Source: Bacillus oleivorans (GTDB lineage: Bacteria; Bacillota; Bacilli; Bacillales; JC228). From it: DNA of 64,000 nucleotides. The stretch lies in the NCBI RefSeq assembly GCF_900207585.1, contig NZ_OAOP01000007.1, positions 1 through 64,000 on the forward strand, given 5' to 3'. Below the pieces are notes generated by a model. The model had not been told where the DNA came from, did not search any database, and saw only the letters and a program-made list of their open reading frames with translations. Within the stretch, counting starts at the first letter, position 1. Each line of letters opens with the position of its first letter. The translations under genes were made by a program, and so were the position numbers. Shown piece after piece: positions 28,461 through 38,866 of this stretch.

Positions 28461-28946
28461 CTATACTCTTGGAATGATATGAAAAGTAGCGGTGGCATGT
28501 CCCATTAATGTTCCATCATCTCTAAAAGCCTTTCCTTCCATTACAAGTCTGGTATTTCCTTTGTGAATACAAGTTGCTTTTGCGGTAACTGTTTCACCTT
28601 CACCCTTTGCTAAAAAATGAATGTGCATCTCAGAAGTTACAGCTGCCTTATCCTCTGGTATTAAATGAAAGGCATACGTCCCCATAACCGTATCTAAAAC
28701 AGTTGCCGTTATACCGCCATGAACAATATCTAAAGCATTCAGCGTTAAGGGCGTTATGGGAAATGTCATCTCTAGTTCATTAGGCTTTAGTATTTGATCA
28801 AGCTGTAGGAATGAAGAAATATAGGAATCATTTATTCGCATTTTCTTGCGATTTAAACCTTCCATAAACTGAATAAACAGCTCCTGTTCCTCAGAGGTCG
28901 AAGTTTCTAAAAAATTTTCCCAAAGCTGTTGCAAATTATTTCTCAT
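28461..28946 (-). CDS. PaaI-type hotdog thioesterase
   Basis: A 161-residue hotdog-fold protein, likely an acyl-CoA thioesterase. The signature is LDIVHGGITATVLDTVMGTYAFHL near residue 75, and SEMHIHFLAKGEGE follows. ATG at 28946 follows AAGGTGG; a GTG three codons earlier would overlap that site. It is inserted between ylbC and ylbD on the opposite strand, a place where B. subtilis has no gene that I recall. Confidence 0.82.
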   Translation of the reverse strand: MRNNLQQLWENFLETSTSEEQELFIQFMEGLNRKKMRINDSYISSFLQLDQILKPNELEMTFPITPLTLNALDIVHGGITATVLDTVMGTYAFHLIPEDKAAVTSEMHIHFLAKGEGETVTAKATCIHKGNTRLVMEGKAFRDDGTLMGHATATFHIIPRV

Positions 28947-29073
28947 GATAACCACCTTGCAGTTTGTATTTTTTTAAGTAAGTACAGACATATTGGAAAC
29001 GTAAAAATTATATCACCTTTTCTTATATGAATCATATAATATCGTGGGAAATGCCTATACTGAGGTGAATAAT

Positions 29074-29478
29074 ATGGAAAAAAAGCTTCATCCATCTATT
29101 CAGCAATTTAAAGAATTTGTTAATAAAAATCCTAATCTCGTTAAAGAGGTAAGAGACGGAACAACTACATGGCAGGAACTATATGAAGAATGGTACTTGC
29201 TAGGGGAAGATGATTCAAGATGGGATTCCTACAAGTCTGATGAAGTGAAAAATTCAAATGAAAAAAAGGAATTTAACAGTGATATTCTTTCAATCGTATG
29301 GAATGGTGTAAAAAAAATGGACACCGAGCAAATCCAGCATCATCTTTCGTCTTTAAGTGAGGCAATCGGAGCGATTCAGGGAATCCTCTCACAATTTCAG
29401 GCTAATGGACGGAACAAACAAAAGCAGAATCAGAGTCAAAATCAACCAAGTAATCCCTTTTCCTTTAGAAAAGATTAA
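29074..29478 (+). CDS. ylbD: YlbD-like putative spore coat protein
   Basis: A 134-residue protein of the YlbD_coat family. It opens MEKKLHPSIQQFKEFVNKNP and has TTWQELYEEWYLLGEDD; the C-terminus is a Q/N-rich tail (NKQKQNQSQNQPSN). The ATG at 29074 follows GAGGTGA. It is followed closely by ylbE and is likely expressed during sporulation, by family analogy only. Confidence 0.85.
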   Translation: MEKKLHPSIQQFKEFVNKNPNLVKEVRDGTTTWQELYEEWYLLGEDDSRWDSYKSDEVKNSNEKKEFNSDILSIVWNGVKKMDTEQIQHHLSSLSEAIGAIQGILSQFQANGRNKQKQNQSQNQPSNPFSFRKD

Positions 29479-29495
29479 AAGGGAGGCAGACCATA

Positions 29496-29741
29496 TTGCG
29501 ATCAGAAATATACGAGTTAGTCAGAAAAAATCCAGATTGGGTCCGTTTTTTAAGGGAACAGCCGATTTGGTATAGAAAGCTGTCCCGCAATCCGAATGAT
29601 TGGGAGACATTTGAAATTTCTGCTCTGCATTATTTTAGAAAAACGATCCCGCATAAAGTTGAACAGTTCTCGCAAAGTATCCAAATGGCTACGATGATGA
29701 TGAGTATGTTTCAAGCCATGAATCAATCTCAAAATTCATAA
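29496..29741 (+). CDS. ylbE: YlbE-like protein
   Basis: An 81-residue protein matching the YlbE family: RKNPDWVRFLREQPIWYRKLSRNP near the N-terminus and a methionine-rich end (ATMMMSMFQAMNQ). TTG at 29496 follows GGGAGG. It lies 17 bases after ylbD, so one transcript is likely. Function is unknown. Confidence 0.85.
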   Translation: MRSEIYELVRKNPDWVRFLREQPIWYRKLSRNPNDWETFEISALHYFRKTIPHKVEQFSQSIQMATMMMSMFQAMNQSQNS

Positions 29742-30036
29742 CTCCTTTATTTGGTTATTTATTTGATTGGACGCAAATGATAACTAAAAAGGGGGTATTT
29801 TTATTTTTGGCTATGTTAGAGCTCATTTGTGATTTTTAGATAGGAGAGGAGGGGGCGAAACTCCTCGAAAATGCATGTGCATTTTCTTCGTGCAATGCAG
29901 CGCTGCCGAAAGTTATCAGCCTCCCGAGCCAGAACAGACAAACCCCAAAGATCAGTTCCTGTTCGTCCCCTTGAATTTTCTCTTATTTTCAATCTGCACC
30001 TTTTCATGATACTATTATAAGTGGAGGTGAGGCCTC
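29742..30036. other. Gap between ylbE and ylbF with a structured segment
   Basis: No convincing gene. Around 29866–29890 a palindrome CGAAAATGCA/TGCATTTTC with a 2-base centre is flanked by GC-richer sequence up to about 29980. A minus-strand open frame here has no ribosome site. A likely promoter for ylbF is the TATAAG near 30016 close to GTGGAGGTGA. The GC-rich part resembles dispersed repeats in other Bacillus genomes, from memory only. Confidence 0.4.
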
Positions 30037-30483
30037 TTGATTAATACTTTAGAAAAAGTATTAGTAGTTGAGCAAGCAGAACAATTAGCAGAAATGATTC
30101 TTCAATCTGATTTAGCCGAAGAATATAGAAGTGCTTATAATAAATTGAAGAATCATCCTGTTACACAAGCAAAAATAAAGAGATTCACTGAACTGAAGGA
30201 ACGTTATGAAGAGGTTCAGCGATTTGGGAAATATCATCCCGATTATAAATGGGTCATGAAAGAGGTTCGTGAGGCAAAGCGAGATATGGACCTTGATGAC
30301 CGCGTGGCCGAATTTCGGAGAGCAGAATTAAGCTTACAAACGATGCTCGACGAAGTGAGTGTTATGATTGGACAATCTGTTTCCAAACACATTAAAGTCC
30401 CAACCGGTAATCCATTTTTTGAAAGTGGAAGCAGTTGTGGTGGGGGCTGCGGCAGTGGAGGAAGCTGCAGTTGTTCCGCATAA
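30037..30483 (+). CDS. ylbF: RicF (YlbF), Fe-S RNA-maturation/competence regulator
   Basis: A 148-residue helical protein of the RicA–RicF–RicT (YmcA–YlbF–YaaT) complex, which binds [4Fe-4S] clusters and directs RNase Y cleavages, affecting competence, biofilm and sporulation. The motif ERYEEVQRFGKYHPDYK is conserved. The C-terminal tail CGGGCGSGGSCSCSA supplies cysteines thought to bind a cluster. TTG at 30037 follows GGAGGTGA. Terminator follows directly. Confidence 0.95.
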   Translation: MINTLEKVLVVEQAEQLAEMILQSDLAEEYRSAYNKLKNHPVTQAKIKRFTELKERYEEVQRFGKYHPDYKWVMKEVREAKRDMDLDDRVAEFRRAELSLQTMLDEVSVMIGQSVSKHIKVPTGNPFFESGSSCGGGCGSGGSCSCSA

Positions 30484-30518
30484 AACTTGCACAGTCTTTC
30501 TTCTGTGCAAGTTTTTTT
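30482..30518 (+). terminator. Terminator after ylbF
   Basis: AAAACTTGCACAG and CTGTGCAAGTTTT form a 13-bp stem followed by T8 in total; it overlaps the ylbF stop codon. Confidence 0.9.
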
Positions 30519-30593
30519 TGCATACTTACGATATTGCTCATTTATAGAACATTATGCTAGACTAAGTAAAAAGAAATCGGCAGAGGAGTCATT

Positions 30594-30869
30594 ATGATTG
30601 TAGATCGTCAAGGTTTTATAGTATGGTTGTCCTCATTAAAACAAGCCAAACAGCTTAGAAGACTTGGGAATGTCCATTACATATCAAAGCGTTTAAAATA
30701 CGCTGTTTTATATTGCTCTATGGAGGAAAGTGAGTGGGTAGAAAATCAGCTTCACGCTTACCCATTTGTCAGAAAAGTAGAACTTTCCTATAAATCCATG
30801 ATTAAAACTCATTATGAAAATAAGAAACCCGATAAAGCAAAAGAATACGACTATAAAATAGGATTTTAA
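30594..30869 (+). CDS. ylbG: YlbG (DUF2129) small cytosolic protein
   Basis: A 91-residue protein of the UPF0298/DUF2129 family: [21 protein letters not shown] at the N-terminus, then [10 protein letters not shown]. Function is unknown. ATG at 30594 follows GAGGAG. It sits between ylbF and ylbH as in B. subtilis and has its own terminator. Confidence 0.9.
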   Translation: MIVDRQGFIVWLSSLKQAKQLRRLGNVHYISKRLKYAVLYCSMEESEWVENQLHAYPFVRKVELSYKSMIKTHYENKKPDKAKEYDYKIGF

Positions 30870-30897
30870 AGGCTTCGATCTTTCGAAGCCTTTTTCA
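30868..30897 (+). terminator. Terminator after ylbG
   Basis: AAGGCTTCGA and TCGAAGCCTT pair, with T5 after the stem. Confidence 0.85.
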
Positions 30898-30924
30898 CAG
30901 TGATCGGAACCCGCGACGTACCTT

Positions 30925-31317
30925 TTACCAATGTAAGGGTAATATATATCGGTTCATCCGTAAAATTCCTATTAAATATTGATAATACAGCTTATCATCC
31001 GCAAAGCTTTTAGAAGATTTGACTTGCAGCCCAATGATTTCCTTATGAGCATTAGCAGCCGCTTCCTGAAATAATAGGATCCGCTGGCTTGGCTTATTTT
31101 CTTCATAAGGGATACCTTCTTTGCAAATATACACAGGCTGGAAATCTCCTGTACGTGCTGGTTTTAAAATAACGACAAATGAACAGCGGCTTTTGCCGTT
31201 TATTTCAGTTTTTAATAAGAGTAAATGTTCAAGCCGATCTTGATTTCTTTCAATAATTTCCCGTAACTCAAATATATCCGAATAGCCCTCGCCTAACTCA
31301 ATAAATCTTTGGTTCAT
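30925..31317 (-). CDS. Small conserved protein (DUF7147-like)
   Basis: A 130-residue soluble protein starting MNQRFIELGEGYSDIFELREIIERNQDR. I recall similar small Bacillus proteins grouped as DUF7147 and sometimes labelled methylthioribose kinase; it has no kinase motif and is far too short, so that label should not be used. ATG at 31317 follows AGGAGGTAC. Function is unknown. Confidence 0.65.
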   Translation of the reverse strand: MNQRFIELGEGYSDIFELREIIERNQDRLEHLLLLKTEINGKSRCSFVVILKPARTGDFQPVYICKEGIPYEENKPSQRILLFQEAAANAHKEIIGLQVKSSKSFADDKLYYQYLIGILRMNRYILPLHW

Positions 31318-31432
31318 CAAAGTACCTCCTAGCACTATTATTCATACTTTAACATGGGTTCAAACAAACTTGAAGTGAAAACTAGGTCAAGTTTTGTAAG
31401 CCTGGTGTACTGATATAAGGAGAAGAAAAGCA

Positions 31433-32833
31433 ATGAGACGGTTTTTCGTTAGTCTGATGTTCATATCCCTAATTTTTATCGGAGTATTTCTTTATATCCA
31501 GTGGTTTGATTTTACAAAGTCGGCAGAGGAAACGAGTCAAATGGCTGAAGAGGGATTAATCCAAACGATTTCGATCACTCGTGAGCAAGCGATTTTAAAA
31601 GTGGAACAGCAAGTCTCTGGAATCAATGGGAACTCTCTTAGCTATATAGTGCCAAATGGAGTTCAGGACATTCAGTGTTTGGATGAAGAAAATCAGCCTT
31701 GTCGATTGAATCATAATGTGATCGAACAGGCTGATGCCGTCAAATTTCAATATGTTGTTCCAATGGAGGGAAAAACCTTCTTATTTAACGAATGGGTCCA
31801 TTTCCCAGATGTAAAAATTAGCGAGACAACAGTTGAAATCATTGAACCATTGCCATTTAAAGGATTTTGGACATCAACTGCTCCTTTATTTGGACACACC
31901 CAACAGGAAACGATTTCATATTATCAATTTCAATCTGACAAAGGCAGTGTCTCTTTATTTAGATCGGAAGAGCTTTTACAAATGGCTTCAATCGGACCGA
32001 TTCAAATTTTTGGGTCTGGCAGCAACGGGTCCTTAGAAAAATCGGAAGTTGAGAAATGGGTTGAGAAATTCCCTCAATTCGGCCAATGGAATATTGTTTT
32101 TAGCGACTTATCACCAGCCTATTATACGAAAGGTTTACTGATAGTCCCAAGTACGACAACTAGCGAAGCACTGAGGACAATACTTATCAGAACCTATATA
32201 AAAGATAGTTTTATTGTTGATGATACATTGGATCCGTCTTTTTCGGGCTTAATAGCTTCTATTCTATTAGAAGAGGAAATCCAGTCTGAATCTGTCTATC
32301 AGAAGCTGCTTCAAAACCTTTCAGAAATTGAAAGGGAAAAGCTTCAATCAGTTGTCATCTCGCAATTCACAAAAACAATCACACCTGCTTGGCTCGATGA
32401 GCAGATATTTAAAATAAAAGGACTTAAAACAACCTTTTTAACTGACCATTTTGAAAAAGGAATAAAAGGAGAGCTTTTATTTTTTGATCCAAGACCAGTC
32501 ACTGGATTTAATAGAAGTGAAAAGGAAATACTGACATTAATCGATAACGGGCTTAGATATTATCCGCTTTTAGAAACGATGAACCTGATCGGTTATGAGG
32601 TAAACCAAGTACCAAAGCAAAAATTAGTTGAGATCAAAAAGGAGGGTCATATCTTTCAGTTTTCTACGGACCAGCCGATTTTACTTGAAAATGATAGCAG
32701 ATATGTTCTTACACAATTCCCACTTTCGTATTTCAATAACGAGTTATTTATGGAAGAAGGCTGGTTAAGACGATTATTTACCCTCGATGTTATAATGGCT
32801 GAAGATTCGATTCATTTGAAGGATCTGCCCTGA
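31433..32833 (+). CDS. Membrane-anchored extracytoplasmic protein of unknown function
   Basis: A 466-residue protein with an N-terminal signal anchor (MRRFFVSLMFISLIFIGVFLY) and a long outside domain without further membrane spans. One pair of cysteines (CLDEENQPC near residue 84) could form a disulfide. The C-terminal half includes NGLRYYPLLETMNLIGYEVN, which is loosely like a peptidoglycan- or stalk-type repeat; I do not claim a family. ATG at 31433 follows AAGGAG. It stands alone between two hairpins. Confidence 0.75.
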   Translation: MRRFFVSLMFISLIFIGVFLYIQWFDFTKSAEETSQMAEEGLIQTISITREQAILKVEQQVSGINGNSLSYIVPNGVQDIQCLDEENQPCRLNHNVIEQADAVKFQYVVPMEGKTFLFNEWVHFPDVKISETTVEIIEPLPFKGFWTSTAPLFGHTQQETISYYQFQSDKGSVSLFRSEELLQMASIGPIQIFGSGSNGSLEKSEVEKWVEKFPQFGQWNIVFSDLSPAYYTKGLLIVPSTTTSEALRTILIRTYIKDSFIVDDTLDPSFSGLIASILLEEEIQSESVYQKLLQNLSEIEREKLQSVVISQFTKTITPAWLDEQIFKIKGLKTTFLTDHFEKGIKGELLFFDPRPVTGFNRSEKEILTLIDNGLRYYPLLETMNLIGYEVNQVPKQKLVEIKKEGHIFQFSTDQPILLENDSRYVLTQFPLSYFNNELFMEEGWLRRLFTLDVIMAEDSIHLKDLP

Positions 32834-32889
32834 GAAGTAATGATTTTTATAAAATACTATATATGGCTTAACATTGATAATTTTATGCA

Positions 32890-32960
32890 AAAAAAAAAGC
32901 CCTGCAGACATGTTTCTGCAGGGTCCTTCTATATCCTCTTCAAAAAGAGGACCCGAAGGC
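32890..32960. terminator. Two hairpins after the anchored protein gene
   Basis: CCCTGCAGA/TCTGCAGGG (32900–32923) is preceded by a run of ten A, so on the minus strand it looks like a terminator; on the plus strand no T-run follows. A second set, CCTCTT/AAGAGG nested in GGGTCC/GGACCC (32921–32953), lies next to it and could fold alternatively. The plus-strand role may be 3'-end protection. Confidence 0.5.
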
Positions 32961-32991
32961 AAAGGGAGAGGAGAAACCGGAGGAAGAACTT

Positions 32992-33189
32992 ATGGGGAAA
33001 CGTAAGTCTTCTCCGCGGTTGGCAACAACATCTCGTCTAGATGTTGTTACTTTCAGTATGGTCCAAAAAAGGAAGCATTATACACTTAAAATTGAGAAAA
33101 GAGATGTAGTGTTCTTGTATGTAAACGTCCTCAAAATAAGTAGCATCGATATAAAGGATTATGGTAGGATAATGAAGGACGCGAAGTAA
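32992..33189 (+). CDS. Doubtful 65-codon frame before rsmD
   Basis: An ATG at 32992 is preceded by an excellent site (CCGGAGGAAGAACTT). The product would begin MGKRKSSPRLATTSRLDVV and is basic, with no family I know. Within it the DNA forms a perfect hairpin (AACAACATCT/AGATGTTGTT, 33026–33050), unusual in a coding stretch. It may instead be leader sequence of rsmD, which begins 13 bases downstream. Confidence 0.3.
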   Translation: MGKRKSSPRLATTSRLDVVTFSMVQKRKHYTLKIEKRDVVFLYVNVLKISSIDIKDYGRIMKDAK

Positions 33190-33202
33190 AGAGGGTGCAA
33201 CT

Positions 33203-34250
<1,048 letters not shown>

Positions 34251-34254
34251 TTTG

Positions 34255-34289
34255 GAGGGATTGTTTAGAAGACAATCCCTCTTTTTTCG
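34255..34289. terminator. Terminator after coaD
   Basis: GAGGGATTGT and ACAATCCCTC form a 10-bp stem followed by T6. Confidence 0.88.
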
Positions 34290-34316
34290 AATAGGAGCTT
34301 TCAAAACCAATCTCGC

Positions 34317-35537
34317 TTAACCTCTTGTTTTTCTGATTCGTCTGAGTAAAATCAGGCAGGAAAGACTGAGCGCAAAAATTGTAAATAATGGGCCGATTTC
34401 TTTAAGCGAATCAAGCATATCATTCCAGCTTGACTGTGCTTCCCAAAATACAGGTATGGACTCACTGGGGTGTTTTAGAACGACTCCCTTATAGAGCGGA
34501 TTCCAAAGGATAATGGTTATAAAAGAAGCAAAAATGCCCTGCAAGAGCCGCGCAAAAAAGAAAGGTTTAAAACGGATATCAGTTTGAGCAAATATACTGG
34601 CCACTTGTGCCTGAATACTAAAGCCAGCGAAAGCAAGAATAAAACTGACCATTATCGCTTGCTGTAATACGGAGGATTCTTGAACCTGACTCAGCATTTG
34701 GCTGCCTAATGTAATTTCAAATAATCCGGAGATGAACGGGATACTCATTTCCTTAGGTAACTGTAATAGAGTAAATAATTGATTGAACACTAAGGAGATA
34801 GCTGAAGTAATATGTAAATGGAATAATAGTTTGTTAATCACTGAAAACAGAATAATAAAGCCGCCAATCATGAGTAATGTTTGAATTGAAGAAATAACCG
34901 CATCTCCAAGAATTTGACCGAGCGGTCTCTTATCATTGATTCTTGTTCTATGAAGGGCTCTTAAGGCTTTACGGATTGAAAGTTTTCTTCTTTCCTTTCT
35001 ATAACCGCCTTTTTCCTCCTTTTTACCATGGTATCTCATAACAAGTCCTACAAAAAAATTCGCTAGATAATGAGCGACTGCCAATAATATCCCAAGTTTG
35101 GGATTATTAAAAAAACCGACTGATACGGCACCAAAAATAAATAGGGGATTTGAACAATTTGTAAAAGAAGCGAGTCTCTCAGCTTCTATTCTTGTGATTT
35201 GTTTTTCTTGCCTCAATCTGGCTGATAACTTCGCTCCAGCCGGATTTCCTGATGCCATTCCCATTGCCCAAACAAAACCGCCAACACCGGGGACTCGAAA
35301 AAGCGGTCTCATAAACGGTTCTAATAAAACTCCAATAAATTTAACGACGCCTAATCCAATCAGCATCTCAGAAATAATAAAGAAGGGTAAAAGCGAAGGA
35401 AAAACAATTTCCCACCACATATTCAATCCGCGAATGGAGGCTTCGAAGGATTCCTCTGGAAATACAATTAATGATATGGCCATTAATGTAACAGATAAAG
35501 CGAGTACTAAGGTTTTTAACTTGGATCGATTGAGCAA
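34317..35537 (-). CDS. ylbJ: Sporulation integral membrane protein YlbJ
   Basis: A 406-residue polytopic membrane protein of the nucleoside-recognition (Gate) type, needed for normal spore formation in B. subtilis. Conserved parts include MWWEIVFPSLLPFFIISEMLIG, RVPGVGGFVWAMGMASGNPAG and FTNCSNPLFIFGAV. A basic loop (HGKKEEKGGYRKERRK) divides two halves. TTG at 35537 is preferred, as GGGAGGG is 9 bases upstream and the protein then aligns with the family; the frame is open to 35573. Confidence 0.9.
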   Translation of the reverse strand: MLNRSKLKTLVLALSVTLMAISLIVFPEESFEASIRGLNMWWEIVFPSLLPFFIISEMLIGLGVVKFIGVLLEPFMRPLFRVPGVGGFVWAMGMASGNPAGAKLSARLRQEKQITRIEAERLASFTNCSNPLFIFGAVSVGFFNNPKLGILLAVAHYLANFFVGLVMRYHGKKEEKGGYRKERRKLSIRKALRALHRTRINDKRPLGQILGDAVISSIQTLLMIGGFIILFSVINKLLFHLHITSAISLVFNQLFTLLQLPKEMSIPFISGLFEITLGSQMLSQVQESSVLQQAIMVSFILAFAGFSIQAQVASIFAQTDIRFKPFFFARLLQGIFASFITIILWNPLYKGVVLKHPSESIPVFWEAQSSWNDMLDSLKEIGPLFTIFALSLSCLILLRRIRKTRG

Positions 35538-35704
35538 CTGGAATTTCCCTCCCTGGTCGGCATTGCCTATCATTTTGCAAATGAATTAAGCATAAGGATA
35601 GGTATATGGCTAAAAGACAACTTGTCTAATGTCGCGCCTATACTAATATACTCTTGAAAAAAAAGAAATAGACCTTCTGTCTTGTACAGGTTGGGGGGAT
35701 ACCC

Positions 35705-36493
35705 TTGAAAGATCCAAAAGTGGGAATTGCTTTAGGCTCAGGCGGGGCTAGGGGCTTCGCTCATCTAGGAGTATTGAAGATCTTAGAGCAGGAAGGCATA
35801 CCTGTTCATTTTTTGGCTGGAAGCAGTATGGGGTCGATCATAGCCTGTTTTTATAGTGCAGGCCATTCAATGGAGAGGTTATATTCTCTCTCGAAGGCTT
35901 TTAGGAGAAAGTATTATCTTGATTTCACTGTCCCTAAAATGGGATTTATTGCTGGCAAAAGAATTAAAGAATTTATCCGCCTATTTACTCATCATTTGAA
36001 TTTAGAAGATTTGCCGATACCCGTTGCAGTTGTGGCAACGGATATTAAGACTGGAGAAAAAGTTATTTTTAAAGAGGGCCCCATTGCTGAAGCAGTAAGA
36101 GCCAGTATTGCGATACCAGGAATTTTTGTCCCGGAAAAATATCAGGGCAGATTATTAGTGGATGGAGGCGTAGTGGATCGTGTTCCTGTTTCGGTTGTAA
36201 AAGAAATGGGAGCTGATCTTGTGATTGGGGTCGATGTGTCAAGTGTAAAAATGAATGAAGATGTTACAACGATTTATGATGTAATCATGCAAAGCTATGA
36301 TATTATGCAAATGGAAATTGGAAGGCACAGAGAGAAGACCTCTGACTTAATGATCAAACCGAATGTTGAGATGTATAGTGGCCGAGCGTTTACAAATATT
36401 GAAGAAATCATTAACATAGGAGAAGAAGCTGCAAGACAACAATTACCAAATCTTTCTGATTTAATCGATCGCTGGAGGGAACAACACGCATGA
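35705..36493 (+). CDS. ylbK: Patatin-like phospholipase/esterase YlbK
   Basis: A 262-residue patatin-family hydrolase. The oxyanion motif GSGGARGFAHLG, the nucleophile motif AGSSMGSII (GxSxG, Ser near 40) and the DGG of VDGGVVDR give the Ser–Asp dyad. No signal peptide is present; substrate is unknown. TTG at 35705 follows GGGGGGA. Its last codon overlaps the start of ylbL (ATGA), so the two are translationally coupled. Confidence 0.9.
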   Translation: MKDPKVGIALGSGGARGFAHLGVLKILEQEGIPVHFLAGSSMGSIIACFYSAGHSMERLYSLSKAFRRKYYLDFTVPKMGFIAGKRIKEFIRLFTHHLNLEDLPIPVAVVATDIKTGEKVIFKEGPIAEAVRASIAIPGIFVPEKYQGRLLVDGGVVDRVPVSVVKEMGADLVIGVDVSSVKMNEDVTTIYDVIMQSYDIMQMEIGRHREKTSDLMIKPNVEMYSGRAFTNIEEIINIGEEAARQQLPNLSDLIDRWREQHA

Positions 36494-37512
36494 GCCGAAA
36501 GACGTATAATAAAATATTAATCGCCGTATTTATTATCGCTATTATCTTATCATTTTACAAACTCCCATATTACGTGTACCGACCAGGATCGGCAACAGAA
36601 CTCGAACCGTTGATAAAAGTAGAGGGGGGATCTGACAGTGAAGAAGGAAGTTTTATGCTAACCACTGTCAGCCGATTAGAACCAAATATTTTTATTTACT
36701 TATGGGCCCAAATCAGGCCTTTTTATGAAATTGAACCGCAGGAAAATGTACGTGAAGAGGGAGAAACACAGGAGGAATTTGATGTTTATCAGCTTTTTTT
36801 AATGGATCACTCCAAGTACAATGCGATTCATACGGCTTATAAGTACGCAGGGATTCCTGTTAAAAACGTGTATCATGGAGTTTATGTCGTTGATATTATT
36901 GAAGGAATGCCAGCAGAAGAAGTACTGAAGCCTGGTGATCAAATTATTAAGGTGGATGAATTGGAATTTGAGTCATCAGACGAATTTGGCAGCTATGTCA
37001 AAGAAGCAACCGCTCCAATTACGATTACTTTTATTAGGAATGGTGAAACCAAAACGGCTGAAATTGAGACAGCCCCATTCCCGGAAAATCCGCAGGAACG
37101 CGGTTTTGGTATTAAACTCGTCGATGATTATGAGGTAATAGCAGATCCTCCCGTCGAAATAAATTCAAGTTCAATCGGCGGGCCATCAGCCGGACTTATG
37201 TTTAGTCTTGAAATTTATAACCAGTTAACTGAAGAAGATTGGACAAAAGGTTACGAAATTGCTGGAACAGGTGAAATTACTGAAGACGGAAAGGTTCTGC
37301 CAATTGGCGGAATTGAACATAAAATTGTAGCCGCTGATAATAAAAAAGTCGATATCTTTTTTGCACCAAGTATGGAGGTAAATGGAACCTCTAATTATAA
37401 AGATGCGCTTAAAGTAAAGGAACAAATCAACTCGGATATGGAAATAGTTCCAGTCGAAACATTTGAGGATACGATAAACTACTTGGAAAAACTTGAATCA
37501 GAAGGTGAATAG
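36490..37512 (+). CDS. ylbL: PDZ–Lon-type membrane protease YlbL (DdcP)
   Basis: A 340-residue protein with an N-terminal anchor, a PDZ domain (about 125–205; GVYVVDIIEGMPAEEVLKPGD) and a C-terminal S16 Lon-type protease domain. The catalytic serine is in IGGPSAGLMFSLE and the lysine in EHKIVAADNKKVD. In B. subtilis YlbL/DdcP clears the division inhibitor YneA after DNA damage. ATG at 36490 overlaps the ylbK stop by 4 bases. Confidence 0.92.
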   Translation: MSRKTYNKILIAVFIIAIILSFYKLPYYVYRPGSATELEPLIKVEGGSDSEEGSFMLTTVSRLEPNIFIYLWAQIRPFYEIEPQENVREEGETQEEFDVYQLFLMDHSKYNAIHTAYKYAGIPVKNVYHGVYVVDIIEGMPAEEVLKPGDQIIKVDELEFESSDEFGSYVKEATAPITITFIRNGETKTAEIETAPFPENPQERGFGIKLVDDYEVIADPPVEINSSSIGGPSAGLMFSLEIYNQLTEEDWTKGYEIAGTGEITEDGKVLPIGGIEHKIVAADNKKVDIFFAPSMEVNGTSNYKDALKVKEQINSDMEIVPVETFEDTINYLEKLESEGE

Positions 37513-37537
37513 CCTAATAGGCTACTCACCTTCTTTT
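37497..37537. terminator. Bidirectional terminator between ylbL and ylbM
   Basis: GAAGGTGAATAGCCT and AGGCTACTCACCTTC form a long stem with one mismatch. Both gene ends lie inside it, and T-runs occur on both strands. Confidence 0.88.
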
Positions 37538-38745
37538 AGTAAAACAGGATGTTTTAAAAAATCTTCCAGGAGGATGCGGGAATTATGTTGATGTAGTGGA
37601 AGATTATACACTTTTGCTGCTTTTAGATCGAGATGTAATAAAGTGGCATGTTCTTTTTTGACATTAGCAATGAGAGGAAGTTCTAAGTCTTTTTTGAGTT
37701 CATTAAGATAGTGTTGCCCTTTTTTGCTCATGCCTAACAGTCGAATATAAGGTGACAGACGATCATTTTTAGACATTTCTTCTTTCAAGGTATTGGTTAG
37801 AATATGAACACACATTCGCTGCAGACGGGTCCATGTATATCTTTTAGTTTTCAGGTTATTCATGAAATCGTGGAAGCTGCTGCTCTCGATTGATGCGTCT
37901 TTTATGCGGTATTCGATGCCTTCCTCTATTTCATAAATGCTTCTTAGTTCCTCGGGAGATGCAGTCTGTATCCGATATTGCAAATAGGGCCAATATAGCT
38001 CCCAGCTGTGAAATAGACCCGTTACTTTATGATAGTTCTGCAATTCTTCAAATGTAGCGGGAGGCACGTATTGCATAATTTCCTCTGCGTTTTGGTCTGG
38101 CCTCTCAAAAATATGTTTTCGGATACTTGTTGCACTGGCAATTGTGGCAGATGAAAAATGTACATCATGATATTGAGCATTTTTACGGGAAATTGTATAG
38201 GGCTTCATTTTACCGTTTTGCTCCCGCAGTGCCTTTATATAATGAAATCCTAAAATGTTATTTGGCCTGGAAAGATCCAGTGTATTTTCACCTTCTAACA
38301 CAGTGGCATAAGCAGATGCCACAGATTTAGGATAGCTGGATCCTCTTTTAACTTCTTCTTGAATAAAGGTTTGAAGCAGCTGATTCTTTTCCTCTACTTT
38401 TTCAAAAGTATAGAAAAAGCTATCAATTTTTCCTGATTCACTTCCAAATGCAAAGGCCTCACAATGGAGGGCTTCAAGGATTGAAATTGCCCCATTAGCA
38501 AATATTTCGGCCTGCTGTGTCGCAAACTGATAAGGTAGCTCCACAACTATATCAATTCCCGCCCGCAGTGCCATTTTGGTCCGCGCCCACTTTGATACAA
38601 GCGCCGGTTCCCCCCGCTGCAGAAAGTTTCCGCTCATGACAGCAATCAAAACATCTGAGCTTGTTATTTTTTTCGTTTCATTTAAATGGAATAAATGTCC
38701 GTTGTGAAACGGGTTGTATTCCACAATAACACCTGCACTCTTCAT
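37522..38745 (-). CDS. ylbM: tRNA(Met) cytidine acetate ligase TmcAL (YlbM)
   Basis: A 407-residue enzyme that activates acetate with ATP and acetylates the wobble cytidine of elongator tRNA-Met. The nucleotidyltransferase HxGH motif is in VEYNPFHNGHLFHL, and VAVMSGNFLQRGEPALVSKW follows in the form typical of the family. ATG at 38745 follows GGAGGAAAAAC; the longer frame from 38760 would start inside the site. It is transcribed away from the accessory island. Confidence 0.93.
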   Translation of the reverse strand: MKSAGVIVEYNPFHNGHLFHLNETKKITSSDVLIAVMSGNFLQRGEPALVSKWARTKMALRAGIDIVVELPYQFATQQAEIFANGAISILEALHCEAFAFGSESGKIDSFFYTFEKVEEKNQLLQTFIQEEVKRGSSYPKSVASAYATVLEGENTLDLSRPNNILGFHYIKALREQNGKMKPYTISRKNAQYHDVHFSSATIASATSIRKHIFERPDQNAEEIMQYVPPATFEELQNYHKVTGLFHSWELYWPYLQYRIQTASPEELRSIYEIEEGIEYRIKDASIESSSFHDFMNNLKTKRYTWTRLQRMCVHILTNTLKEEMSKNDRLSPYIRLLGMSKKGQHYLNELKKDLELPLIANVKKEHATLLHLDLKAAKVYNLPLHQHNSRILLEDFLKHPVLLKEGE

Positions 38746-38866
38746 GTTTTTCCTCCGCACTATTTCAGGTCTTCCATTTTCATAATTTTACCTTTTACGA
38801 TATTACTTTCATTATAAATGACTAGTGGACATGAGCCAAAAATTTTCAATCTTTAATGTAAAATTT

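Noticed and set aside
29816-30007. Minus-strand 63-codon frame
   Set aside because: No ribosome site, unusual composition, and it lies over a palindromic structured segment.
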